A DNA stretch of 13,362 nucleotides from Ignavibacteria bacterium UBA2333 (GTDB lineage Bacteria > Bacteroidota > Ignavibacteria > Kapaibacteriales > Kapaibacteriaceae), in assembly GCA_002344895.1 (NCBI GenBank), contig DDUR01000102.1:7914-21275 (forward strand). Direction: 5' to 3'. The notes under the pieces were generated by a model. It was not told the DNA's origin. It did no database searches and saw only the letters and a program-made list of their open reading frames with translations. Made by a program: the position numbers and the translations under genes. Position 1 is the first letter of the stretch. Each line of letters opens with the position of its first letter. Positions 1 through 7,365 of the stretch are shown here, one piece after another.

Positions 1-40
1 CGCGAAGCGCAGCTGAGCACCCCGTGAGCGTCAGCGAACA
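1..40. other. Intergenic edge downstream of selD, degenerate GC-rich repeat-like sequence
   Basis: These bases follow the selD stop codon on the minus strand. Read on the minus strand they contain CGCTGACGCTCACGGGGTG, which shares words (CTGACGCT, GGGGTG) with the 10-bp tandem repeat found after the rRNA methyltransferase gene at 9511-9730. The match is out of regular phase. No gene or convincing terminator is visible, and the window edge cuts the region. Confidence 0.3.
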
Positions 41-1081
41 TCAGACGTCAGCCAGCGTCACCTTGCGTACCCCGGCGTCAACCATTGTTCCGATACGAAC
101 GACGCCCCTTTGCCCCTTATCAAGACAGAATTGCTCAAATTCGTTTGTATGTGCCGCATCAACGGCGATGAGTAGGCCACCGCTGGTTTGTGGATCGCAG
201 AGTAGTTCTTTGTGGTGTTGTAGATCAGGGTCGACCTTGTGGCCGTATGACTGCCAGTTACGTTGTGTGCCACCCGGTACTGCACCCGCTGCGATGTAGT
301 CATGGACTGCTGCATGGAGGACAGGTATACGGTCGAGTTCGAGTACGGCCGACGTTGTAGATCCTTCACACATTTCGAGGAGGTGACCAAGCAGACCAAA
401 GCCGGTTACGTCCGTAAGGGCATGAACATATCCTTGTTTACCAAGGTGTTCGCCGAGTGAGTTTGCGATAACCATACTATCTCGGGCAAGCATACGGTGT
501 TCATCAGAGAGTAGACCCTTTTTCTCTGCCGTTGTGAGGACACCTACTCCGAGCGGTTTGGTAAGATAGAGTACGTCACCAGGACGGGCACCGGAGTTTG
601 TCAACAGGTGTTTGATGTCGACACGGCCTGTGACGGCAAGACCGAAGATTGGCTCTGGACTGTCGATACTATGTCCTCCAGCAAGGGCGATACCCACAGA
701 ACGACATGCCTCTCGTGCGCCATCAATAACACGGGCGGCTGCTTCAACAGGTATGGTGTTTACCGGCCAGCCAAGGATAGCAATGGCCAACAATGGCGTG
801 CCACCCATGGCGTAGACGTCACTGATGGCGTTAATACTTGCAATACGCCCAAAGTCAAAAGCATCGTCAACAATCGGCATAAAGAAGTCTGTCGTGCTAA
901 TCACGGCCGTACCATCTCCAAGGTCATACACAGCGGCATCGTCACGTGTGTCGTTTCCAACAAGTAGACGATTGTCAAGATGTTTTGGAAGTGAGGTGGC
1001 CAGGATCTCGTCGAGAACCTTTGGTGCTATCTTACATCCACATCCGGCACCGTGACTGTATTGCGTGAGTTTAATGTCCAT
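41..1081 (-). CDS. selD: Selenophosphate synthetase SelD (selenide, water dikinase)
   Basis: SelD makes monoselenophosphate from selenide and ATP in the cytoplasm, the selenium donor for 2-selenouridine in tRNA and, where present, for selenocysteine. The 346-aa product has the usual family length. Its N-terminus carries the motif SHGAGCGCK, with Cys14 and Lys17 at the positions of the E. coli catalytic Cys17 and Lys20. The active site is therefore the cysteine form, not selenocysteine. Asp48, Asp65 and Asp88 match the Mg-ATP-binding aspartates, and the AIR-synthase-type C-terminal part has DPQTSGGLL. It starts at ATG 1081, two bases after the mnmH stop, so the two are almost certainly co-transcribed and act in one pathway. 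The last codons (VRKVTLADV) are written in DNA that resembles the 10-bp repeat seen elsewhere in the window. Identity is nearly certain. Confidence 0.97.
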   Translation of the reverse strand: MDIKLTQYSHGAGCGCKIAPKVLDEILATSLPKHLDNRLLVGNDTRDDAAVYDLGDGTAVISTTDFFMPIVDDAFDFGRIASINAISDVYAMGGTPLLAIAILGWPVNTIPVEAAARVIDGAREACRSVGIALAGGHSIDSPEPIFGLAVTGRVDIKHLLTNSGARPGDVLYLTKPLGVGVLTTAEKKGLLSDEHRMLARDSMVIANSLGEHLGKQGYVHALTDVTGFGLLGHLLEMCEGSTTSAVLELDRIPVLHAAVHDYIAAGAVPGGTQRNWQSYGHKVDPDLQHHKELLCDPQTSGGLLIAVDAAHTNEFEQFCLDKGQRGVVRIGTMVDAGVRKVTLADV

Positions 1082-1083
1082 GG

Positions 1084-2079
1084 TTATCGGGGTAGGAGTT
1101 CAAGAATGCGTCTGGCCGTCACGCAAAGTCGGTGATAGTCAACAAGGACAGTACCGAGGCGCGGTGCCTGACGTCGGCCCAGGGAGTAGTCATAGGTTCT
1201 GTCGTAATAGTCAAGCACGTGTACCACGGCGTCAGCCCGACGTCCCTCACGTATGGCCTCAACGGCCAGTCGTAGTCGATCACCACCAAGTCGTTTGGCA
1301 ATAATGTTGAGCCGTTCGATGATGCTGCTATTTGGGATCGATGCATATTCCTGTACAAGGTAGGTAGCTCGATCTTCTTCATCTGCCTCAAGGACAATGA
1401 CGGGTGAACTTACGAGACGTAGGAAGAACGGCTCGTAGAGGGCCACGGTGCCAATCTTTCGACTTTCGTCTTCGACAACAACGGGTTGTGTTACGTCAAA
1501 CGTGCGAAGTACCTCCGCCATGTCATTCATCACCTGCTCCGTTGTGGGCTGAGTCTCGCCCGTGAGGTTTCCAAAGACGGAACCCTTGTGACGTGCAAGT
1601 GCCTCGAGGTCAATCGTTTGTATGCCGAGTGTAGACAGCTGCTGGAGGACGTCTGTTTTTGCTGAGCCAGTGCGGCCAGCAATGACAATAAGTTTCCATG
1701 GATATTCCAGGGTGTTAAGCACCCATCGACGGTAGGACTTATACCCTCCGCGAACGGCCGTGGCCGTGATACCAGCCGTTGTGAGTAACCATGTCACTGA
1801 TGCACTGCGCATTCCTCCCCGCCAGCACATAACGTGGGCTGGTCTGCCTTGAAGAATTTCGCGCGCTGTGTCAACAAGGTTTACAAGTTTAGGACCGACA
1901 ATCTCTAATCCCCTGCGCACCGCAGTGTCACGTCCACTCTGCACGTACAACGTTCCAACCTCTGCTCGTTCTTCGTCCGTAAACAACGGTAGTGAAGAGG
2001 AACCAGGAACATGACCGGCTGCAAACTCACCGGGTGATCGTACGTCGAGCAGGACTGAGTCGGAGGAGTGGAACATCAC
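1084..2079 (-). CDS. mnmH: tRNA 2-selenouridine synthase (MnmH/SelU)
   Basis: MnmH replaces the sulfur of 2-thiouridine at tRNA wobble position 34 with selenium through a geranylated intermediate, using selenophosphate from SelD. The 331-aa protein has an N-terminal rhodanese domain (about residues 5-120) with the active loop CWRGGMRS, Cys85 corresponding to the catalytic cysteine. A P-loop NTPase domain follows, with GRTGSAKT at 135-142. Here Ala140 stands where a canonical Walker A has glycine. Family motifs QPTTE and VEDESRKIG follow. The first codon is GTG at 2079, overlapping the upstream nuclease stop by 4 bp (GTGA). An ATG is the very next codon (2076). A GGAG lies 5 bases before the GTG and 8 before the ATG, so either start is possible. 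It sits directly upstream of selD. Confidence 0.95.
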   Translation of the reverse strand: MMFHSSDSVLLDVRSPGEFAAGHVPGSSSLPLFTDEERAEVGTLYVQSGRDTAVRRGLEIVGPKLVNLVDTAREILQGRPAHVMCWRGGMRSASVTWLLTTAGITATAVRGGYKSYRRWVLNTLEYPWKLIVIAGRTGSAKTDVLQQLSTLGIQTIDLEALARHKGSVFGNLTGETQPTTEQVMNDMAEVLRTFDVTQPVVVEDESRKIGTVALYEPFFLRLVSSPVIVLEADEEDRATYLVQEYASIPNSSIIERLNIIAKRLGGDRLRLAVEAIREGRRADAVVHVLDYYDRTYDYSLGRRQAPRLGTVLVDYHRLCVTARRILELLPR

Positions 2080-3821
2080 CCCTGCTCCGGTAGCTGCGAG
2101 TATTCATTAAACATCGACGTCTGCGGTGGTTCTTGTCGTAACTCCCGCAACGCTGCAACAATGGTGTCAAAAGCCTCGTGAATACGATCAACATGAACGT
2201 GAACAGTAATACTTCGTTCGCGCTGACCGTACAGCCATGACGTGATCAATCGTAATTCGTCGAGTTCTTGTTCCGTAAAGTTGCCACGTTGGTTTGATGT
2301 CGTAAAGATGGACGTCATGGTCGATCGCAACACGGTTGTTGTAGCAGCAAGACCAAGAACACCATGATACCGAAGTCTGCCCGACCGAAGAATAAACGTC
2401 TCTACGGTTTGATATCGATCACGTGTTGGGACGATTAAAACAAGATTTGTGTCGCGTACGGCAAGTGGTCTGTCGGTTGAATGTTGTGTAACCTTCCCAA
2501 GATCACGTATTCCATCACGCAGCAACGCAGCCCGTTCAAAGTCCATACGTCCTGCAGCCGCCTCCATCTGTTGTGCCAGGTGTGTAACAACACCTGACTC
2601 TGGATTTGACAGATAGGCACGAGCACGCTCAACGTTCTGTTGGTAGGAACTACGATCCTGAAGTTCAGCACATGGTGCTTCACAACGTTTGACGTGGAAT
2701 TCAAAACACGGACGAACGTCGGCATGTGGACGTAGTGTCCCCGCACATGTGCGAAGTTTGTGCGTCTGACGTATAATATCCGCCACACGCAGCGCCATAC
2801 GTTCACTCTTAAACGGTCCGTAGTACTCACCTCCATCATCGTCTACACTCGAAACGAGATCAAGGCGTGGGAAGTCATCGTCCGTGAGTTTGAGGAACGT
2901 GGGAGCAAGGTATTCCCTACTCATCACGTTGTACGACGGCTGTTTTTCCTTGATCTCTCGTGATTCAAGGAGAATCGCTCCGAGTTCTGTCTCCGTTGTT
3001 TCCCATCGTATATCGCGTACGTACTTCAGCATACGCGAGAGTTTTTTGTTGTGAAGTGGAGTACTTCCAAAGTAATGTCGGACACGTTTTGCAAGCGACT
3101 TGGCCTTGCCGATATAGACAATCTGCCGACGTCCATTCAGAAAGTAGTATACACCAGGTTCATCCGGCACCTCTGCAAGACGTTCAGCGACGGCCTTTTG
3201 AACCTTGGATGGCTGTAGAGGTGTTGTTCGTTTTGCCGTCTGCAGAGCAAGCAGATCCTCAAGTGTCTGCGCTTCATGTTCGTCCCGTGCACGACTGATC
3301 ATCGTGATCAATGCATGGGCCGTTGCTTCAGCATCTCCGAGTGCACGATGTCGGGCTTCAATTGCCACACCGTAATACGTGGCAACAGAGCCGAGATCAT
3401 GTTTTTGAAGACCACTGCTGATACGACGTGAAAGTCGACATGTACAGAGTCGAGGAATGTCGGGTACATCCTCACCGTGTCGTGTAAAGGCCTTTGCCAC
3501 AAAGCCCCAGTCAAAACCAACGTTGTGACCAACAAAGACGGTACCCTCTTCACGGAGTTCACGAAGCAGGTTCGGTAGAACGTCGTCCTCTTCCGGCGCA
3601 TCTGCAACCATGTCCTGGGTAATACCCGTCATCACTGCGATAAAGTCCGGTATCTCACTATGGGGATTGATAAGTGACGAGTATCGTCGGACAATCTCAC
3701 CGTCTTCGATAACGCAATAACCAAGCTCGATCATTCGATGTGATGAGTTTGTGCCGCCCGTCGTTTCAACGTCGACAACAACGTAGCGGACATCATCAAG
3801 TGGAAGTTCGAGCTCGGTCAT
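2076..3821 (-). CDS. DEDDh exonuclease/GIY-YIG UvrC-like fusion nuclease
   Basis: This 581-aa fusion resembles mycobacterial-type proteins joining a DnaQ-like 3'-5' exonuclease to the N-terminal half of UvrC. Residues 12-178 hold the exonuclease motifs: DVETTG (Asp17, Glu19), GHNVGFDWGF (Asp104), and HRALGDAEA (His158, Asp163). Residues 217-300 form a GIY-YIG domain with YYF, YIGKAK, KRVRHYF and Glu286 in LLESREIK, matching the catalytic Tyr/Arg/Glu set. Cys359, Cys372, Cys380 and Cys384 have spacing (13, 8, 4) close to the four iron-sulfur cysteines of E. coli UvrC. Residues 415-445 are a UVR-type helical hairpin (MDFERAALLRD), the UvrB-contact element. The RNase-H-like 5'-incision domain of full UvrC is missing, so only a 3'-type incision plus trimming is expected. 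A role in DNA repair is inferred. Its stop overlaps mnmH by 4 bp. Confidence 0.92.
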   Translation of the reverse strand: MTELELPLDDVRYVVVDVETTGGTNSSHRMIELGYCVIEDGEIVRRYSSLINPHSEIPDFIAVMTGITQDMVADAPEEDDVLPNLLRELREEGTVFVGHNVGFDWGFVAKAFTRHGEDVPDIPRLCTCRLSRRISSGLQKHDLGSVATYYGVAIEARHRALGDAEATAHALITMISRARDEHEAQTLEDLLALQTAKRTTPLQPSKVQKAVAERLAEVPDEPGVYYFLNGRRQIVYIGKAKSLAKRVRHYFGSTPLHNKKLSRMLKYVRDIRWETTETELGAILLESREIKEKQPSYNVMSREYLAPTFLKLTDDDFPRLDLVSSVDDDGGEYYGPFKSERMALRVADIIRQTHKLRTCAGTLRPHADVRPCFEFHVKRCEAPCAELQDRSSYQQNVERARAYLSNPESGVVTHLAQQMEAAAGRMDFERAALLRDGIRDLGKVTQHSTDRPLAVRDTNLVLIVPTRDRYQTVETFILRSGRLRYHGVLGLAATTTVLRSTMTSIFTTSNQRGNFTEQELDELRLITSWLYGQRERSITVHVHVDRIHEAFDTIVAALRELRQEPPQTSMFNEYSQLPEQG

Positions 3822-3841
3822 TACGTGAAATTAGGAACGAC

Positions 3842-4405
3842 TTAGCGGACTACGATCGGGAAATCAACGGAGATGTCCGTTTCGTCGGATCGATCCATTC
3901 CATTTTTGTCGGCCGCATTGTCGTAATGGCTCAGGGCGACGTTCAACGTCCCCATGTCCGGCGACGGACTTGTCGCTGCCAGAACACCAAATGACAGGCC
4001 AACAGGGAGTGACCTGCTATCAGCATCGGCATAGGTAATGGTTACCATTCCACTCGGCGCGGTGTAGAAGAACTGATGGTTCTCCTTCTCATTTCGAATT
4101 GTTTCCGTCAGATCGACCGGTGGTGTAACTGACATGTTCTGTACGGTAATAGATGCCCGATATGATGTACCAGGAACGAGTCGGATGGTGTCAATTCGAT
4201 TGGGATTTGCTCCACCTGGTCCATCAATATCTTCCCATACAGCAACGACCGGCTCTGCCGAGAGGTCGGCAATATTCAGAAACGTTACCGTGACCGTTGT
4301 GATGATGTCGTGATCATGATCATCGTCGTGGTCATGAGGATCGTTTGTTGACGAACACCCAGCAAACAACGTCGCTGCCGTGAGTGAAAGAAGAAGTCGT
4401 TTCAT
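3842..4405 (-). CDS. His/Asp-rich lipoprotein beside TonB receptor (putative metal binder)
   Basis: The 187-aa protein begins MKRLLLSLTAATLFAGCSS, a clear lipoprotein signal peptide with lipobox FAGC (Cys17). The mature N-terminus is followed at once by the acidic/His tract HDHDDDHDHD, a likely divalent-metal-binding or delivery segment. The rest is a beta-rich domain with phrases such as EDIDGPGGANP, NRIDTIRLVPGTSYRASI and ENHQFFY. I recognise it as the small lipoprotein type found next to TonB-dependent receptors in many Bacteroidota, whose exact function is not established. ATG 4405 is chosen because AGGAG lies 5 bases upstream and the signal peptide starts there. The reading frame stays open further upstream into the receptor gene, but those codons are not plausible protein. 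It lies 70 bp after the receptor and 20 bp before the nuclease gene. Confidence 0.88.
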   Translation of the reverse strand: MKRLLLSLTAATLFAGCSSTNDPHDHDDDHDHDIITTVTVTFLNIADLSAEPVVAVWEDIDGPGGANPNRIDTIRLVPGTSYRASITVQNMSVTPPVDLTETIRNEKENHQFFYTAPSGMVTITYADADSRSLPVGLSFGVLAATSPSPDMGTLNVALSHYDNAADKNGMDRSDETDISVDFPIVVR

Positions 4406-4437
4406 GCGATCTCCTCGGGTGAAGATGGTAAAAAATT

Positions 4438-4456
4438 GTTTTGTACAAAACGTACA
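4438..4456. promoter_or_regulatory. Overlapping palindromes between receptor and lipoprotein genes
   Basis: GTTTTGTACAAAAC (4438-4451) is a perfect 14-bp palindrome. It overlaps a second inverted repeat, TGTAC-N5-GTACA (4442-4456). The site lies 33-51 bases upstream of the lipoprotein ATG. On the minus (coding) strand it is followed by AATTTTTT. It could be an operator, a weak attenuating hairpin, or chance in AT-rich leader DNA. The stem is too AT-rich to be a strong terminator. Function is inferred only from position and symmetry. Confidence 0.35.
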
Positions 4457-4475
4457 GATGATGGTGAGTTTTCGT

Positions 4476-6860
4476 TTAGAAGCCATAGGACATTCGAATA
4501 ACAACGTCCCGCCCGGCATCGTCAGCGAAGTATCGAAAGCGTGAAAGGAAGTCCCGATACGCCCTATCAAACACATTGAGTATCGATAGTGATACTCGCA
4601 TTGTCGATGAAAAGACGTCAACAGAACCACCCATGTCGAGATCAACCGTTGTATATCCAGGCGGAGGGTCGGCATAGTCCATACCTTCCACAAAGCGTGT
4701 CTGGCGTCCAACCGACATCACACCAACGTCCACAAATGCGTCGTGGATACCGACAACATCAGGCATGTGAATGTGTACACCGAGCCGCAACCTGTCTGCC
4801 GGCATGAGGTACAATGGTTCGTCCATACTCACATCTCGGCCCCTTACCAAGGCCCCTTTACCATAGAAACTGATATTATCAGTTATGGCAAGTGTTGCCG
4901 ACAGGTCAAGTCCGGCAATTGTCGCCATGGTCTGTGTTTGTCGGAACGTGGGGAAGGTTCCACGCACGGTAATGGTTGGTGCCGATGGATCTGGACGTGC
5001 ATAGATGTATCCATCAAACTCCTGAAGCCATAACGACGCCTCAACATCAAGTCCTGGCACATCATACTCCAGAGCAGCTTCAAATCCCATGGTACGTTCG
5101 GCACGTAACAATGTATTACCAACTTCATATCGAGCTGTGCCGTGATGGACATCATCTCCGTACAGTTCGTTTGGCTGTGGAGGTCGCCATGCAGCACCAA
5201 AGTTTGCCGAGGCCGTTAGTCCATCAAAGAGGTAGAGTGCAGCACCTAGTCCACCACTCACACCTGAATACTGTTGATCATACAACAATGATGTTCTGTC
5301 ACGTCGATCAAAGACGCGAGCGCGCAGGTTACGAACGTCATACCGCAGTCCAGCCGAAAGGGATAACGAACCAACATTTGCCTGATGGACAGCCGCCGCT
5401 CCGAATCCATTCATATCAAAGTCTGGCACGAGATACACAGATCCCGTACGATCATTTGTCTGTAGTAATCCATGCACAACAACCTGTGTTTTTTGTCGGT
5501 GTGACCACGTTTGTTCCGCGATAACGTCAAGTGTTCCTGTTTCGAGAATAAGATTCATCGCTGGTGTGCGTAAGGAACGCTCTAGCCGCTCAACACTGTC
5601 ACGAGCACGCTCAACAGGATCGTCACCACGACCAATAATGCGTGTATTGTGTGCATCAAATTCACTGCGGTCATTACGTTGTAAACCCAAGGAGGATTTC
5701 AGCACGGTGGATGGACCGAGTCGAAGTGTTCCACGTACGACGGCCATATCGTGCAGAATCTCTTGGCGTGGCGACGTGATATCGTACGAGAATGGTGATG
5801 TTGTTAAGGGGCCGCCTGCGGCTATGGCGCGACGTAGATCTTCTGCATTTCCAAAGTGAGAGCCTCGATAGATACCAAGTGTTGTTGCAAACCGACTGAG
5901 TGCTAACGAAACGTTTGCATCATCGTTCCCAACTCCAAATGCAGAACGAAATGAGTACTCTTCAACACCAGTATTGTTGAGTCGATACGATGGTGTTGCT
6001 GCATCACCGGCACGACGTATGCCTCCGGTGACCGTTAACCACAAGGGACTTCCAACAATTGAATCAGCTCCTGCCGTAAGACTCACAGCACCCTGATATG
6101 AATTGAGGAATCCGTTAACATTTGCTTCTCCATGCCAACGAGATGATGTTGGACGTGAACGCGCTTCGACGTCGATCACACCACCCATAGCATTGGGTCC
6201 ATAGAGTAAACCTGCCGGCCCCTTTACGACGGAGATTCGTGAGGGAACAAACGGATCGATTTCAGGAGCATGTTCTTCACCCCACTGTTGACCTTCTTGT
6301 ACAATTCCATCATTACGAAGCACAAGTCGCATACCGGACATGCCGCGGATGACGGGTTTACTTATGGTTGGGCCAGTACGGAGCAGAGTTACACCGGGAA
6401 TCCGCTGCAGTACATCGGAGAATGTCCTGCCTCGGTGTTCATCGAGTTCAGCCGTTGTTAACACGGCAACAGGTTGTGTAGGCAGAGCTGCGAATGCTCG
6501 ATCACCGATAACAGTGATCTCCTGTGTTGATGTAGTCCGTTCCGTCAGACGAATCTCTACGCGTGTGTCTGCTGTGACAACGACTCGTACACGCGCCGTA
6601 TCGTAGCCGATGGCAGTCACGAAGAGGTTTACGGTATCCGATGTGATGTCGTGGAGATGGAAAATCCCCTGACGGTCCGTAAACGTACCCATCCTTGTAC
6701 CGTCAACACGAACCGTGACGGCAACAAGGGGACGTCGGCTTGCCGATTCAACGACGATACCGTGGAGATGACGGTCACCAAGAAGGACCGACAACAAGAA
6801 CAACAAACTCACCATGAGTGGCAATTCGGAGAGAACAACACTCAACAAAGGGTCGGTCAC
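4476..6860 (-). CDS. TonB-dependent outer-membrane receptor, putative metal (Zn/Cu) uptake
   Basis: The 794-aa product is a TonB-dependent receptor. After a hydrophobic export signal (about residues 16-28), residues 32-108 form a carboxypeptidase-D-regulatory-like beta domain (GIVVESASRRPL...GTFTDRQGIFHL). The plug follows at about 115-235, with RIPGVTLLRTG, KPVIRGMSGMRL and VVKGPAGLLYGPNAMGG. The remainder is the 22-strand barrel, ending in the aromatic-terminal strand VIRMSYGF. The plug phrase EGQQWGEEHAPEIDP resembles receptors that accompany His-rich lipoproteins in Bacteroidota. Together with the neighbouring HDHD lipoprotein and His/CxxC protein this points to a metal substrate, by inference. 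The open frame begins at GTG 6860. ATG 6815 (residue 16) starts right at the hydrophobic segment and is an equally good choice. No clear ribosome-binding site is seen for either. TonB and ExbBD are not in the window. Confidence 0.93.
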   Translation of the reverse strand: MTDPLLSVVLSELPLMVSLLFLLSVLLGDRHLHGIVVESASRRPLVAVTVRVDGTRMGTFTDRQGIFHLHDITSDTVNLFVTAIGYDTARVRVVVTADTRVEIRLTERTTSTQEITVIGDRAFAALPTQPVAVLTTAELDEHRGRTFSDVLQRIPGVTLLRTGPTISKPVIRGMSGMRLVLRNDGIVQEGQQWGEEHAPEIDPFVPSRISVVKGPAGLLYGPNAMGGVIDVEARSRPTSSRWHGEANVNGFLNSYQGAVSLTAGADSIVGSPLWLTVTGGIRRAGDAATPSYRLNNTGVEEYSFRSAFGVGNDDANVSLALSRFATTLGIYRGSHFGNAEDLRRAIAAGGPLTTSPFSYDITSPRQEILHDMAVVRGTLRLGPSTVLKSSLGLQRNDRSEFDAHNTRIIGRGDDPVERARDSVERLERSLRTPAMNLILETGTLDVIAEQTWSHRQKTQVVVHGLLQTNDRTGSVYLVPDFDMNGFGAAAVHQANVGSLSLSAGLRYDVRNLRARVFDRRDRTSLLYDQQYSGVSGGLGAALYLFDGLTASANFGAAWRPPQPNELYGDDVHHGTARYEVGNTLLRAERTMGFEAALEYDVPGLDVEASLWLQEFDGYIYARPDPSAPTITVRGTFPTFRQTQTMATIAGLDLSATLAITDNISFYGKGALVRGRDVSMDEPLYLMPADRLRLGVHIHMPDVVGIHDAFVDVGVMSVGRQTRFVEGMDYADPPPGYTTVDLDMGGSVDVFSSTMRVSLSILNVFDRAYRDFLSRFRYFADDAGRDVVIRMSYGF

Positions 6861-7006
6861 AAAAGAACACGACTCGTTGTCGAGGTGGTAACGTGGTGGT
6901 GAAGATGGTCGAAGCGATAGGTGGACAGTGGTGAATACACACTGTTCACATCGTCACACGGTCGTTGTAAACATCAACGACGAGGACGAACAGGTAGAGA
7001 GGACCA
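6861..7006. other. Intergenic region upstream of receptor gene
   Basis: These 146 bp separate the small His-rich gene from the receptor gene. They hold the 29-bp imperfect palindrome listed separately, and a short CTCG-TTGT-CGAG inverted repeat (about 6874-6885). No additional gene is credible here. It is long compared with the spacers of the rest of the minus-strand string, so a receptor promoter probably lies here (inference). Confidence 0.4.
6921..6949. promoter_or_regulatory. 29-bp palindrome, candidate operator of the receptor gene
   Basis: The left arm GTGGACAGTG (6921-6930) and right arm CACTGTTCAC (6940-6949) are complementary at 9 of 10 positions around a 9-bp spacer. The inner six base pairs (ACAGTG/CACTGT) are perfect. 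It lies 61-89 bases upstream of the GTG start of the receptor. No T-tract follows on the minus strand, so a terminator is unlikely. Its size and position suit a dimeric regulator, for example a metal-responsive repressor such as a Zur/Fur-type protein. Its sequence does not match a consensus I know, so the regulator is unassigned. Confidence 0.5.
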
Positions 7007-7333
7007 TCAGGCTCGCGGGGGAGCAAGGCCGCTTGTTTCAAGCGGTATACGCGCGACACGCACAAGTGTCGGCGGAGGCAGTTCGAGTATTTGTGTTCTG
7101 CCAACAAACAAAAGATCCAGTGTAGGCACTACAGCTACACGGTCCTTAATCACCTTACAGAGGTCACAGGATTCCGGTGAGTCCTCAGACGTATGTCCAT
7201 GACCATCGGTCGACATGGCCTCAACGTGCGTACCGGCTTCCTCATGTCCATCGTGGACGTGAAGAGCTGAAGCACCAATCACAACGATAAACGTTGCGAG
7301 AAGTAGGCCTGCTATGGTTCGGATGAGGGTCAA
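7007..7333 (-). CDS. Small His-rich, CxxC-containing exported/membrane protein (DUF2946-like)
   Basis: Read from TTG at 7333 this is a 108-aa protein. It has a short hydrophobic signal or anchor (LIRTIAGLLLATFIVVIGASA), a His-rich stretch HVHDGHEEAGTH...DGHGH, a CDLC (CxxC) motif, and a C-terminus ending APPRA. This order (signal, His cluster, CxxC, a late R/GPP or APP motif) is like the small DUF2946-type proteins that often sit beside metal-related TonB receptors. A role in handling metal at the cell envelope is inferred, not shown. A GTG at 7375 would add 14 residues (beginning MLSCTCK) but would overlap the divergent dehydrogenase gene start and leave no promoter space, so I prefer 7333. 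No Shine-Dalgarno sequence supports either start. It is transcribed toward the receptor, 146 bp away. Confidence 0.7.
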   Translation of the reverse strand: MTLIRTIAGLLLATFIVVIGASALHVHDGHEEAGTHVEAMSTDGHGHTSEDSPESCDLCKVIKDRVAVVPTLDLLFVGRTQILELPPPTLVRVARIPLETSGLAPPRA

Positions 7334-7365
7334 GACTTCAAAACTACGAACTATCTTGCATGTGC

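Noticed and set aside
1030..1045. Selenocysteine at the SelD active site
   Set aside because: The active-site codon encodes Cys14, not an in-frame TGA, so no selenocysteine insertion is indicated.
4406..4711. Longer lipoprotein reading frame starting at 4711
   Set aside because: The extra 102 codons overlap the end of the receptor gene in another frame. The signal peptide, lipobox and AGGAG all support the start at 4405.
4976..5524. 182-codon open frame antisense to the receptor
   Set aside because: It is His/Gln-rich shadow sequence opposite a clear gene with no start signals.
7350..7362. Bacteroidota-type -7 box TATCTTGC before the dehydrogenase
   Set aside because: It lacks one T of TAnnTTTG, has no clear -33 element, and would leave almost no leader. 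Too weak to annotate.
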